In this document: positions 45,924 to 53,951 of the stretch, in pieces
How the letters are laid out: each line of letters begins with the position of its first letter
Position numbering within the stretch: the stretch's first letter is position 1
From: Stenotrophomonas cyclobalanopsidis
Lineage (GTDB): Bacteria > Pseudomonadota > Gammaproteobacteria > Xanthomonadales > Xanthomonadaceae
DNA length: 64,000 bases
Direction of reading: 5' to 3'
Assembly (NCBI RefSeq): GCF_008710035.1
Contig: NZ_VYKI01000004.1
Span: 163,956-227,955 of the forward strand
Program-made: the position numbers and the translations under genes
The notes under the pieces: generated by a model
What the model was told of the DNA's origin: nothing
The model's database searches: none
What the model saw: only the letters and a program-made list of their open reading frames with translations

Positions 45924-46451
45924 TTGAACCAGCTTCAGTACGCCGCCCTGGCACTTGCCCTCGGCCTGGCGCTGTCGGCCTGCACGCCCGCGCCACAGGC
46001 AGCACCGGCCGAAGCTGCGGCGCCGGCGCCGGCCCCGACCAGCACGGCTGCCACCGCCAGTGCTCCGGCCGCGCCGGTTGCTGCCTCCGCAGACGCCGGC
46101 ACGCAATGCCCCCACCCGGTCTTCGAGGATTTCCTCGCGCACTTCGGTCATGAGATCGCCCTGCAGGAAGCGGCCACGGCCGATCCGCTGCTGGACAGCT
46201 ACATCGATGCCGGTGCCGAGCCCGAACCGGCCACGGTTGAACGCACCGTCGCGCTGGCCGAGGTCGAGTGGCCGGTGATGCCGGACCCGGCCACGCTCAA
46301 GAGTCGCGGCCGCGAGATGCAGGTCACCCCCTTGGCCGATGGCCAGATGCGGGTGCAGATGCGTACCCCAGACACCAGCGACCAGCAGACCTATACCTTC
46401 GCCCGCAGGCCGTGCTGGCAGCTGGTCAAACGTGAAGACGAATCGATCTGA
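45924..46451 (+). CDS. Hypothetical lipoprotein
   Basis: 175 residues from the TTG at 45924, set by a strong AGGAGG (45913-45918) five bases upstream. Signal peptide with lipobox LALSAC, then an Ala/Pro-rich linker, then a small globular part (CPHPVFEDFLAHFGHEIALQ to PCWQLVKRED) with two cysteines that could form a disulfide. Pattern resembles DUF-type periplasmic lipoproteins of xanthomonads. Function unknown. Confidence 0.82.
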   Translation: MNQLQYAALALALGLALSACTPAPQAAPAEAAAPAPAPTSTAATASAPAAPVAASADAGTQCPHPVFEDFLAHFGHEIALQEAATADPLLDSYIDAGAEPEPATVERTVALAEVEWPVMPDPATLKSRGREMQVTPLADGQMRVQMRTPDTSDQQTYTFARRPCWQLVKREDESI

Positions 46452-46458
46452 CCCTGCC

Positions 46459-46515
46459 GTAGCGTCGAGCTTGCTCGACCACAGAAGAATCCAGTCGAGC
46501 ATGGCTCGACTCTAC
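46459..46515. repeat. Inverted REP pair
   Basis: GTAGCGTCGAGCTTGCTCGA (46459) and the inverted CAGTCGAGCATGGCTCGACT ending CTCTAC at 46515. It lies 13 bases before the ATG of the small secreted protein. Confidence 0.88.
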
Positions 46516-46528
46516 AGAGGACGTTGTC

Positions 46529-46777
46529 ATGAACACCCGCAGGATGCGATCGATCACCGCAAGCGTGCTGTTGCTCTCCACCGGTACGCTCAGCGCGCAG
46601 ACGCTGCATGCCGACGACCGCAGCTGGTTTGCCGATGCGGCGGCCGAGCAGGCTGCACGCACCAGGCTATCCGGTACCGTACTGTCATCGGTGGCCAGAT
46701 TTGTGGCTTCCGCCGGCTGGATCCTGTTGATGGCCAAGGGCGGCGGTGGCGGTAGTGGCGCTTCGGGCAGCTGGTAG
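46529..46777 (+). CDS. Small secreted Gly-rich-tailed protein (82 aa)
   Basis: Signal peptide MRSITASVLLLSTGTLSAQT, a short helical part, a second hydrophobic stretch (SVARFVASAGWILLMA) and a KGGGGGSGASGSW tail. GAGG lies upstream. Size and Gly tail recall small phage-lysis-like or bacteriocin-like peptides, but no motif confirms this. Surrounded by REPs. Confidence 0.55.
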   Translation: MNTRRMRSITASVLLLSTGTLSAQTLHADDRSWFADAAAEQAARTRLSGTVLSSVARFVASAGWILLMAKGGGGGSGASGSW

Positions 46778-46845
46778 GTGTCAACCTTGGTTGACACAGT
46801 TCCACCGCGCCGGGACGGCGTCCGCCGGGCATGGCCCGGCGCTAC
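46774..46845. repeat. Two REP units
   Basis: GTAGGTGTCAACCTTGGTTG (46774 on) and CGCCGGGCATGGCCCGGCGC (46823 on, ending CTAC at 46845), between convergent genes. The first overlaps the stop of the small secreted protein. Confidence 0.85.
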
Positions 46846-46859
46846 CGTGGACCGCGAAT

Positions 46860-47528
46860 TTACGCGACCACCCGCCAGCCCTGTGCGGCGTCGGCCAGCT
46901 CGCCGCTGCCCTGCACATCACCCACGCGCAGCAACAGGCCTTGCGCGTTGGGCAGGTCCTTCTGCTCGGGGAACCAGCGGCGATCCGCGGCCACCACGAT
47001 CAACAAGCCTTCGTCATCGCCCATCGGCGCGAACTGCGGCGACGGTGGACTGATCGGCTGCAATCCGAAACGCGCGCTGGCCTCCGCACGCACCGCGTCC
47101 ACGTCCGCACTCGGCAAGCCCACTTCACTCAGGCAGGTCAGCGCACTGCCGTGGAACGCGCCGCTATGCGTGCTGGCCGGCAGGCGCTTGCGGCCGATCA
47201 GTTCCAGGATCAATCCATCCGGCCCGGTGAAATACACCGACTGCGACTGCCAGTTGCTCTCCAGCGCGAAGTAGTCGATGCCTTCGGGATTGCGCTGCAG
47301 CGGCACGCGCTCGCGCAGCCATGCCATGGCTTCCGCAAAGCGGTTGTCCGGCACGTTGAAGGCCAGGTGCACGCCGCCCAGCGCCCGACCATCGGCAGGT
47401 TGCAGCTCGATCGTGCTCCAGCCGATGTGCACGTGGTGGCCGACCACGCGCAACTGCAGCACGTCCTGGAACCAGGCGGCGACGGTACCCACATCGGACA
47501 CCGGCAGGGTGAGGTGTAGCAGGCGCAT
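46860..47528 (-). CDS. VOC family protein (glyoxalase/bleomycin-resistance fold)
   Basis: 222 residues, two VOC half-domains. The first has MRLLHLTLPVSDVGTVAAWF, GGVHLAFNVPDNRFAEAMAW and the FTGPDGLILELIG end with a metal-ligand Glu; the second is weaker. These are usually metal-dependent dioxygenases, isomerases or glyoxalases, and the substrate is unknown. ATG at 47528; longer starts lack support. Confidence 0.88.
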   Translation of the reverse strand: MRLLHLTLPVSDVGTVAAWFQDVLQLRVVGHHVHIGWSTIELQPADGRALGGVHLAFNVPDNRFAEAMAWLRERVPLQRNPEGIDYFALESNWQSQSVYFTGPDGLILELIGRKRLPASTHSGAFHGSALTCLSEVGLPSADVDAVRAEASARFGLQPISPPSPQFAPMGDDEGLLIVVAADRRWFPEQKDLPNAQGLLLRVGDVQGSGELADAAQGWRVVA

Positions 47529-47589
47529 GATGCGGTCTCCTTGCGTGCGCGACGCTTTGATTCTACTGCACGGGACTGCTACCGCCCTG

Positions 47590-47654
47590 GTAGGTGCCAA
47601 CCTTGGTTGGCACGCTCTCCCGCACGCCGCTCAGTGGAGCAAGCTCGCTTCTAC
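47590..47654. repeat. Two REP units
   Basis: GTAGGTGCCAACCTTGGTTG (47590 on) and a degenerate CAGTGGAGCAAGCTCGCTTC ending CTAC at 47654, which overlaps the stop of the hydrolase gene. Confidence 0.8.
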
Positions 47655-48727
47655 TTCAGCGCTCGGCCGAAGAACGCAGCGGCCTCCGCTTCAACCTCGC
47701 GGTGGGTGCGCGCGCGGGGAACCATGCCACTGCACAACGGCCCAATCCTCTGTTCGCCCAGCGGCGTACACGTGGCCAGAAAATCATAGTGACCCACGCC
47801 CGCAAGGCGCAGCAGCGTCGCGCCGGGTACCTGCGCCGCCAGTATCTCGCCGTTGGTGGCCGGCGGAGCCACTGCATCGTCATCGCCAAGCACAACGGAT
47901 ACCGGTTGCCGCAGCGCCTGCAGCTGCGCGGGCGGGAACGCCTGCACGATGGCCGGCGCCAGCAGATAGACGGCACGCACGCCGCTGATCGCGCGCGACT
48001 GATCAGCCGCCGCCATGTACGGCTGCAGCTGCGGGAATGCAGCTGCTTGCTGCCGCGCCTGCAGCGTATGCGTCGGGGCTTCCTCCTGCGGACGGCACAC
48101 GCCGTCATCCGGATGGCCATTGCAGAAATCCAACAGACGCTGCAGCTCGGGCCGCGCACCGGCGGCAAGCAGGGCGGTGTAACCCCCGGCCGAGAAGCCG
48201 ACGACGCCCAGGCGCTGTGCGTCCACATGCTGGCCCAGGCGAGGATCCGCCCGCACCGCTGCCAACGCGGCCTGTAGATCGTCAGCGCGCAACCAGGTCA
48301 GCATGCTGCCGGCCAGCGTCAGTTCGTCGGCACCGTTGTTGCCGGGGTGGTCCACCGCAATGACCATATAGCCTGCGCGTGCCAGTGCCGTGCCCAGCCA
48401 TCCCATCATCCGCGCGCTGCCGCCGTTGCCATGCGAAAGCAGCAGCGTGGGCAGCCGATCACCGGCGATGGGCGCGTCGATGGCCGATCTGCCCACGTCA
48501 AACAACGGGGCATCCGGCGCGCCAATGGTCAGCGGTGTCTCGTTGCTGGATGCGGGTGCGGGGTACCACACCGTGAAGCGCAGCGTGTCGCGTTGCTGAG
48601 CATCACGCACCCGTGCACTGGGCAGCGCGGTCCTGCCGTGCTGTTCACCCGCCTTCCATTCCTGCGCCAGCGTGGCCGGCGAGAAAACGCTGCACAACAA
48701 CGCCAACAGCATTCCCCTCATCTGCAT
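47651..48727 (-). CDS. Secreted alpha/beta hydrolase (PAF-acetylhydrolase/dienelactone-hydrolase type)
   Basis: 358 residues with signal peptide (MLLALLCSVFSPATLAQ). LLLSHGNGGSARMMGW forms the oxyanion region, VVGFSAGGYTAL the nucleophile elbow, GDDDAVAPP the Asp and GVGHYDFLATC the His. It resembles periplasmic hydrolases with the HGNGG motif. ATG at 48727. It follows the AraC gene after 13 bases, so it is probably cotranscribed with that regulator. Confidence 0.9.
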   Translation of the reverse strand: MQMRGMLLALLCSVFSPATLAQEWKAGEQHGRTALPSARVRDAQQRDTLRFTVWYPAPASSNETPLTIGAPDAPLFDVGRSAIDAPIAGDRLPTLLLSHGNGGSARMMGWLGTALARAGYMVIAVDHPGNNGADELTLAGSMLTWLRADDLQAALAAVRADPRLGQHVDAQRLGVVGFSAGGYTALLAAGARPELQRLLDFCNGHPDDGVCRPQEEAPTHTLQARQQAAAFPQLQPYMAAADQSRAISGVRAVYLLAPAIVQAFPPAQLQALRQPVSVVLGDDDAVAPPATNGEILAAQVPGATLLRLAGVGHYDFLATCTPLGEQRIGPLCSGMVPRARTHREVEAEAAAFFGRALK

Positions 48728-48740
48728 TGCCTGTGTCCTT

Positions 48741-49565
48741 TCAGTGGGATCGTTCGGTGACCGGCAGCCAGATCTCCATGCCGCCATGGCCGCTGTGCTC
48801 ATCGAAGCGCGCGTCGTAGCGCTCCAGTTCGGAGGCGTTGGCCAGATCCAGCCCGGCCGAGGGCAGGTAGGTGTCCAGCAGCCAGAACCACGTTGAGCGG
48901 ATGGCTGAGATGTGCCCGCCGTGCCACGCCACCAGGTAGCGCTGCGCCGGCACCCGCACGCGCTGCCAGCCCGCTGGCACGGATGGCAGCGCGCTGGCCG
49001 GAAGCGCGGCAATGTAGTCGAAGCCGCCGTCGTCGTGGTTGCAGCACACGCCAAAACTGACCGGCACGGGCGATGGCCACGCACGGTTCAGTCGTGCCCA
49101 TTGGCTGGGGATGGCCCCGCTGCCCTCGCGCCCATGGCGTTGGCCAATGCCCGCCAGATCCAGCGCAGGCGCGTCCAGCAGGCGTGGTGCTTCGGTGCAG
49201 GGGGAGGGCGCATCGTCCAGCCGCAGGGCGTGTACCAGTGGTAGACCGTCCAGGCCGTTGTCGCGCACCCGCTCGGGGGTCTGCCCGAACTGCTCGCAGA
49301 ACGCGCGGGTGAATGCCGCATGGGTGGAATAGCCGGCTTCCAGGGCGACCGGCAGGATGTCCGTCGCACTGGAGACCAGTTGCTGGGCCGCGGTGGTCAG
49401 GCGCCGCCCGCGCAGGTAGCGCACGACCGAGATGCCGGTGCGTGCCTGGAACAGGCGCGACAGATGGAAGGGCGAAACGCCAGCAGCTGCTGCGATATCA
49501 GCCAACGCCAGCGGCAACGCGGCGTGCGTCTCGATGTACCATAGTGCCTGGCTTGCCGCGCTCAT
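48741..49565 (-). CDS. AraC-family regulator with GyrI-like ligand domain
   Basis: 274 residues. N-terminal AraC HTH pair: PLALADIAAAAGVSPFHLSR and ILPVALEAGYSTHAAFTRAF. The C-terminal ~150 residues look like the GyrI/Rob ligand domain, with FDYIAALPAS, VPAQRYLVAWHGG and DLANASELERYDARFDEHSG. Rob/SoxS-like effectors bind small molecules. Immediately upstream of the hydrolase gene, the likely target together with itself. ATG at 49565. Confidence 0.9.
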   Translation of the reverse strand: MSAASQALWYIETHAALPLALADIAAAAGVSPFHLSRLFQARTGISVVRYLRGRRLTTAAQQLVSSATDILPVALEAGYSTHAAFTRAFCEQFGQTPERVRDNGLDGLPLVHALRLDDAPSPCTEAPRLLDAPALDLAGIGQRHGREGSGAIPSQWARLNRAWPSPVPVSFGVCCNHDDGGFDYIAALPASALPSVPAGWQRVRVPAQRYLVAWHGGHISAIRSTWFWLLDTYLPSAGLDLANASELERYDARFDEHSGHGGMEIWLPVTERSH

Positions 49566-49663
49566 TGCATCCCCCGGTTGCATGCATGGGAGCGTAGCGG
49601 AAGACCGCAGACGGTGTTTAGCAGTTCTTGCGCCTTCTGGGCTTCCCTCCCCTGCCGGTTGAG

Positions 49664-49750
49664 ATGAAAATGAAATTACCTCAAGACGCAAGGATGCACA
49701 TCGTGAAAAAGATCTCCTCTCTCTGCAGGCGCGTGGGCAGGGCGGCATGA
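49664..49750 (+). CDS. Possible short upstream reading frame (28 codons)
   Basis: ATG AAA ATG AAA start with a Lys/Arg-rich peptide (MKMKLPQDARMHIVKK onward). Its stop overlaps the next gene's ATG as ATGA, which suggests translational coupling. No strong ribosome-binding site is present and the composition is uninformative. Could be chance. Confidence 0.25.
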   Translation: MKMKLPQDARMHIVKKISSLCRRVGRAA

Positions 49751-50109
49751 CGGGACTTTGGGTTGCCTGCATCGCGCTGTCTGTGCTGCCGCTGATCCTG
49801 CTGCCGCTGCTGTGGCGCCGCGCTCGTCGCTGGCAGGGGAACCGCTGGGTATTCAGGGCCCTGTTTGCGCTGCAGCTCGCCCTGTTGTCGCCCACGCTGC
49901 TGTTGGCGCAGCATGTGGCCCTGCCGGTGCCCTCCATTGCCGCGCTGACGGTGGTCCTGGTGAATCTTCCAGGGCAGGAGCGTGTATTCATTGACTTGTG
50001 GGCCTTCGGCAGCGATTACGCCGCTCTCCTGACGACCCCGTTCCTCCTTGTCCTTGCCATCGCACTGTTCCTGCCGTGGCCAAGACTGCCGAAGCGGCGA
50101 GGTACCTGA
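49747..50109 (+). CDS. Small integral membrane protein (120 aa)
   Basis: Three predicted membrane helices: VACIALSVLPLILLPLLW, FALQLALLSPTLLLAQHVAL and LLTTPFLLVLAIALFLPW, with Arg-rich loops (RRARRW, PRLPKRRGT) placing the loop ends inside. No known family. Codon use is normal for this genome. Followed closely by the class V aminotransferase gene, possibly cotranscribed. Confidence 0.65.
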   Translation: MTGLWVACIALSVLPLILLPLLWRRARRWQGNRWVFRALFALQLALLSPTLLLAQHVALPVPSIAALTVVLVNLPGQERVFIDLWAFGSDYAALLTTPFLLVLAIALFLPWPRLPKRRGT

Positions 50110-50171
50110 TCGGATTCCTGCGGTGTGCGTCTTCACCGCGCAGGCTCATGCAGCCGCGCTACCCTGCGGCC

Positions 50172-51368
50172 ATGGAAATTCCTGCAACGACCGTGGCGCC
50201 GGACGTGCTGGCCCGCGATGAAGGCTACTGGGCCGCCGTGGCCAGCCACTTCGATATCACCGATGAAGTGAACCACCTGGAGAACGGCTACTGGGGCGCG
50301 ATGGGGCGCGAAACCCTGGCCAGCTACCAGCGGCACAGCGCCGAGGTGAACCGCGGCAACGCCTGGTACGGGCGCCATACGTTCCCCGCCGAGTACACGG
50401 CCGTGCACCGCCAGGTGGCCGACATGCTGGGCGTGGGCGCCGACGAGATCGCGCTGACCCGCGGTGCCACCGAGGCGATGCTGGCCCTGATCGGCGGCTA
50501 CAACCGCCTCGCACCGGGCGACCAGGTGCTGTACGCCGACGTGGACTACGACAGCATGATCGGCGCCATGCGCTGGCTGCAGCAGCGCCGCGGCGTACAG
50601 GTGGAGCGCATCGCCCTGCCGGCCGTGCCCGACCGCGCGCAGATACTGCAGGCCTACGATGCCGCCTTCGCGCGGCTGCCGAAGCTGAAGCTGGTGCTGC
50701 TGACCCAGGTCAGCCACCGCCATGGCCTGGTGCTGCCGGTGGCCGAGATTGCCGAACGTGCGCGTGCACGCGGTATCGATGTGATCGTGGATGCCGCCCA
50801 TGGTTTCGGCCAGATCGCCTTCGCCGTGCCGGACCTGAAGGCCGATTTCGTCGGCATCAACCTGCACAAGTGGATCGGCGCGCCGGTGGGCGTGGGCGCG
50901 ATGTACGTGCGCAAGGGCCGCGTGGCTGACCTCGACCCTTACATGGGCGAGACCGACGATGGCCGTGTCGGCAGCCGCGTGCACACCGGCACGGTGAACT
51001 TCGCAGCGTACCTGGCGTTGCCCGAAGCGATTGCCCTGCACCAGCGCATCGGTGCGGCCAACAAGCAGGCGCGCCTGCGCTATCTGCGCGAGCGCTGGAC
51101 GGTGCCTGCGCGGCAGATGGCGCACCTGGAAGTGCTGGCCTCGCCGGACCCGGCATTGGCCAGCGCACTGGCCAGCTTCCGCCTGCGCGGGCGCACCAGC
51201 GGGGCCGACAACATGGCCCTGCAGAAGCGGCTGCTGGATGAGCACCGCGTGTTCACCACGCACCGCGATGGCCTGGAATCGGGCGCCTGCGTGCGGGTTA
51301 CGCCGTCGGTGTTCACCCGGCCGCAGCAGATGGATGCGCTGGTGGAAGCGCTGGCCGCGTTGGCCTGA
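50172..51368 (+). CDS. Class V aminotransferase (PLP-dependent)
   Basis: 398 residues from the ATG at 50172 (MEIPATTVAP); an ATG at 50148 would add eight. The fold-type I motifs are EVNHLENGYWGAMGRE, TRGATEAM, VIVDAAHGFGQI with the PLP Asp, and the Schiff-base lysine in INLHKWIGAPVGVGAMY. The family includes isopenicillin-N epimerase-like and cysteine desulfurase-like enzymes, and the substrate is unknown. No twin-arginine leader. The next gene runs convergently. Confidence 0.9.
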   Translation: MEIPATTVAPDVLARDEGYWAAVASHFDITDEVNHLENGYWGAMGRETLASYQRHSAEVNRGNAWYGRHTFPAEYTAVHRQVADMLGVGADEIALTRGATEAMLALIGGYNRLAPGDQVLYADVDYDSMIGAMRWLQQRRGVQVERIALPAVPDRAQILQAYDAAFARLPKLKLVLLTQVSHRHGLVLPVAEIAERARARGIDVIVDAAHGFGQIAFAVPDLKADFVGINLHKWIGAPVGVGAMYVRKGRVADLDPYMGETDDGRVGSRVHTGTVNFAAYLALPEAIALHQRIGAANKQARLRYLRERWTVPARQMAHLEVLASPDPALASALASFRLRGRTSGADNMALQKRLLDEHRVFTTHRDGLESGACVRVTPSVFTRPQQMDALVEALAALA

Positions 51369-51375
51369 GGCGTGT

Positions 51376-51485
51376 CGCCGGGCATGGCCCGGCGCTACCG
51401 TGGGTGCCGACCGTTGGTCGGCACATCCACGCATGGCGTGGATCTACTGGGCGAAATCCGACGACTGGATCCACGCCACGCGTGG
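51376..51485. repeat. Cluster of REP units of three types
   Basis: CGCCGGGCATGGCCCGGCGC (51376 on), GTGCCGACCGTTGGTCGGCA (from 51403), then ATCCACGCATGGCGTGGAT and CTAC (51425-51447), and a diverged inverted copy near 51467-51485. Confidence 0.85.
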
Positions 51486-51495
51486 TGCTCTCACG

Positions 51496-52881
51496 CTACC
51501 GCTCGATCGCCGGCAACGCGTCCGACAACAGCAACCGGTCGATCCGCCGCAGCGCACTCTCCAGCTGCCGGCGATCCGTCGCCAGCCCCAATGAAAGCCG
51601 CACACCCTGCTGATGCACCACGCTCGGCGGGCAAAACGCTGATGACGGTGCAATTGCAAGACCCTGCAGCTGTGCCGTGCGTACGAGTGCGGCATCGGTC
51701 CACGGCGATGGCACCCGGCACCACGCGTGCAGCCCCTCAGCACGCACCAGCAACGAAGGCGCCAGCAGATATCGTGCCATCCGCGTGCGCTCGCGCGCTT
51801 CGCTGCGTACTTGCGCCAGCAGTGCCTGCGCCGAGCCATCCAGCAGCAGCTGGCTTGCCAGCGCCGACACCAGTGGGTGGCCCATCAACCGCGTTGCCCG
51901 CAGCGCGGCCGTCATCGCCTCGGCATGTGCGGCACTCGGGCAGTGCACGAAGGCGGTACGCAGGCCAGGGCTGATCACCTTCGACAGCGTGGCGATGTAG
52001 AACACATGGTCCGGGGCCAGCGCTGCCAATGGCGTCGGTGCATCCTCAGCGAGGTGCCAGTACGGGTCATCCTCGAGCGCCAGCAGGTCTTCGCGCTCCA
52101 GCACACGGGCCAGCGCCTGGCGCCGCTGCAGCGGGAGGGTCAGCGCGGTCGGGTTCTGGCAGGTAGGGTTGAGATAGACCAGCCGTGAGCCGCTGTCGCG
52201 TGCCTGCCGGGCCAGTGCCTCCGGGCACATGCCGTGTTCATCGCTGTCCACCGGCAGCAGACGCCGGCCCAGTGCAGCTGCGGCCTGCAGCAGGCCCGGG
52301 TAGACCAGCGTGTCGCACAGGATTGCATCGCCATCGCGGCCTTGGCTGACCAGGATCGCCGCCAACGCCACCTGCGCGCCTTCGGTCAGCACCAGGCAGG
52401 CATCGTGCACCGCACCGAGCATGGGCTGCATCCAGCGCACCGCCGCGTGGCGATCGGTCGGATTGCCGCCGCCCAGGTGGTAGGTCATCAGGTTCGGAGC
52501 ATTGCTGCGCGTAAGCACTGCCGCCGCACCCCGGCGCAGCATCTCGGCCAGCCCATCGGCATCGGGCACTGGTGGCAGGTTCATGCTCAGGTCCACCCTC
52601 TGGTCGAAGCCGGCCTTTGGGGGTGCGATGAAACTGCCTTGCGGACCGCGCGCCTCGATCAGGCCGCGCTTGCGTGCTTCATCGAAGGCACGGGTGACTG
52701 TAGTCAGGTCGACGCCGAGCTGCTGCGCCAACGCGCGCTGTGAAGGCAGGCGGTGGCCGGGTGCAAGCCCGCCGCGACGCACCGTGCGTTCCAGCGAATT
52801 GACGATGCGCAGATAGATCGGCCCGTTATGCGCGAGTACGTCCTGCACCCATGAGCGGGCTGCGACATCGGGTCGCGGCAT
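51496..52881 (-). CDS. MocR-type regulator (GntR wHTH plus aminotransferase domain), paralog 2
   Basis: 461 residues from the ATG at 52881 (MPRPDVAARSW). An in-frame ATG at 53010 with GAGGA before it is possible, but the intervening codons are unusual for this genome. Winged helix PGHRLPSQRALAQQLGVDLT with TVTRAFDEARK; aminotransferase-like domain with LEDDPYWHLAED and the PLP lysine in IATLSKVISPGLRT. MocR proteins use PLP or an amino acid as effector. Close in sequence to the MocR at 53952, so a local duplicate. Confidence 0.88.
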   Translation of the reverse strand: MPRPDVAARSWVQDVLAHNGPIYLRIVNSLERTVRRGGLAPGHRLPSQRALAQQLGVDLTTVTRAFDEARKRGLIEARGPQGSFIAPPKAGFDQRVDLSMNLPPVPDADGLAEMLRRGAAAVLTRSNAPNLMTYHLGGGNPTDRHAAVRWMQPMLGAVHDACLVLTEGAQVALAAILVSQGRDGDAILCDTLVYPGLLQAAAALGRRLLPVDSDEHGMCPEALARQARDSGSRLVYLNPTCQNPTALTLPLQRRQALARVLEREDLLALEDDPYWHLAEDAPTPLAALAPDHVFYIATLSKVISPGLRTAFVHCPSAAHAEAMTAALRATRLMGHPLVSALASQLLLDGSAQALLAQVRSEARERTRMARYLLAPSLLVRAEGLHAWCRVPSPWTDAALVRTAQLQGLAIAPSSAFCPPSVVHQQGVRLSLGLATDRRQLESALRRIDRLLLSDALPAIER

Positions 52882-52962
52882 GTACGGAGCATGTCGGGGC
52901 GTATCGTTGCTTCCAACGGCGGGAGCCTGCCCACAACCATCGGTCGGTTGGGACAGGCGACC

Positions 52963-52983
52963 GCCGTTACTGTTTGTAACGGC
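52963..52983. promoter_or_regulatory. Palindrome GCCGTTAC-N5-GTAACGGC upstream of MocR paralog 2
   Basis: Perfect 8-bp arms with a 5-base spacer (TGTTT), 80 bases before the ATG at 52881. It may be a regulator site of the MocR gene. If the ATG at 53010 is used, the palindrome would be inside the coding region. Confidence 0.4.
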
Positions 52984-53019
52984 CACCCGCGCCGCCATCG
53001 GGGAAGTCATTGCGCGTCC

Positions 53020-53619
53020 TCAGCGCTGGGCCCGCCACGGGCAGTAACAGCCCACGGCAAGCAGTCCTTTCGGGTGCACGGTCTCACCGCGCACCAGTCT
53101 GTCCAGCAGCGGTTCGACAAAGCTGTTGGCCGAATTGCAGACCATGCCGATGCTGTACGGCCCGGCATAGGCGAGGTGGCCCTTGCGATCCCAGATGGCT
53201 ACGGCGGGGCTGGCCGGAATGTGTTCGATGCCGTCGATGGTCGGCAGGTTGATCACCTTGTTGCGCAGCGGCTCGGGCAGTTCGCCCTGAGTACCCGGGC
53301 GACGGATCGCATAGAAGTCGATGCCGGCGCGGCGGTACATGCTGATCAGGTAGCTCAGGTGCGCACCGGTCTCGCGGTTGCAGACTGCACACGCCGGGTC
53401 CCAGAAGTGCACCACGCGGATGCGGCCGGTATCACCGGCTAGATCGGCCGGCAGGCGCAACTGCGAGTCATCGAACACGATGGCCTGTTCGGTGAATGTG
53501 GACTGTGCGCTGTAGCCGAAGTACTGCCACAGCGCAGTCGCCACGCCGGCCATGAACAGGCAGGCGAGGGCGATCATTGTCGGCAGCAGCCAGCGGCGAC
53601 GCGGCGCGGCTGCGCCCAT
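53020..53619 (-). CDS. DUF6436 membrane-anchored thioredoxin-like protein
   Basis: 199 residues. One N-terminal membrane helix (TMIALACLFMAGVATALWQY), then a periplasmic thioredoxin-like domain. HFWDPACAVCNRETGAHLSY holds a CxxC redox pair (CAVC); later PTIDGIEHIPASPAVAIWD gives the cis-Pro region, and VGCYCPW ends the protein with two more Cys. The start overlaps the previous stop by one base (TGATG). DUF6436 proteins lack an assigned function. Position beside cyo genes hints at metal or disulfide handling for the oxidase. Confidence 0.88.
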   Translation of the reverse strand: MGAAAPRRRWLLPTMIALACLFMAGVATALWQYFGYSAQSTFTEQAIVFDDSQLRLPADLAGDTGRIRVVHFWDPACAVCNRETGAHLSYLISMYRRAGIDFYAIRRPGTQGELPEPLRNKVINLPTIDGIEHIPASPAVAIWDRKGHLAYAGPYSIGMVCNSANSFVEPLLDRLVRGETVHPKGLLAVGCYCPWRAQR

Positions 53620-53879
53620 CAGGAATCTTCCTGGCCGAACTTGTGCACGTACTGCTTGCGCATCTCGCGGCAGGAGTCGGCCTGCGCGCGACGCTGGATC
53701 TCGCTACGCGACGGATCCTCGCTGCGTTGCACGCACTGCTCGATGGCATGGCGTTCGGCGGCCTGCACATCCATGGTCTGCGGCTGCAGGCAGACCCAGG
53801 CCAGCGCGGCCAGCATCAACAGCACAAAGCCACCGCACCCGGCCATTACCAGGTGGAACTTCAGTTTCCCGGCGCGCAT
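53619..53879 (-). CDS. Small single-pass membrane protein (86 aa)
   Basis: From the ATG at 53879 (MRAGKLKFHL), GAAGGGA about ten bases upstream; an ATG at 53897 abuts the palindromic operator. One membrane helix (VMAGCGGFVLLMLAALAWVCL), then a polar domain with two Cys (EQCVQRSEDPSRSEI, DSCREMRKQYVHKF). Unknown family. Forms a two-gene operon with DUF6436, one-base overlap, under the 53898-53933 operator. Possibly an accessory or assembly protein. Confidence 0.72.
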   Translation of the reverse strand: MRAGKLKFHLVMAGCGGFVLLMLAALAWVCLQPQTMDVQAAERHAIEQCVQRSEDPSRSEIQRRAQADSCREMRKQYVHKFGQEDS

Positions 53880-53895
53880 TGATGCACGTCCCTTC

Positions 53896-53933
53896 ATCCA
53901 TACATTGCATACAAAATATCATCTTGTATGGAT
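53896..53933. promoter_or_regulatory. Predicted MocR operator before the small-membrane-protein operon
   Basis: GCATACA-N11-TGTATGG at 53907-53931, with an extra CCATACA half-site at 53898-53904. An outer ATCCATACA and TGTATGGAT pair (53896 and 53925) form 9-base inverted arms. The 7-11-7 architecture recurs at 55403-55427 upstream of the MocR gene and cyoA. Confidence 0.6.
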
Positions 53934-53951
53934 TCAAACCATGCGTCCGGT

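Noticed and set aside
53880..53897. ATG at 53897 as start of the small membrane protein
   Set aside because: It abuts the palindromic operator and lacks a ribosome-binding site; the ATG at 53879 has GAAGGGA upstream. Not excluded.
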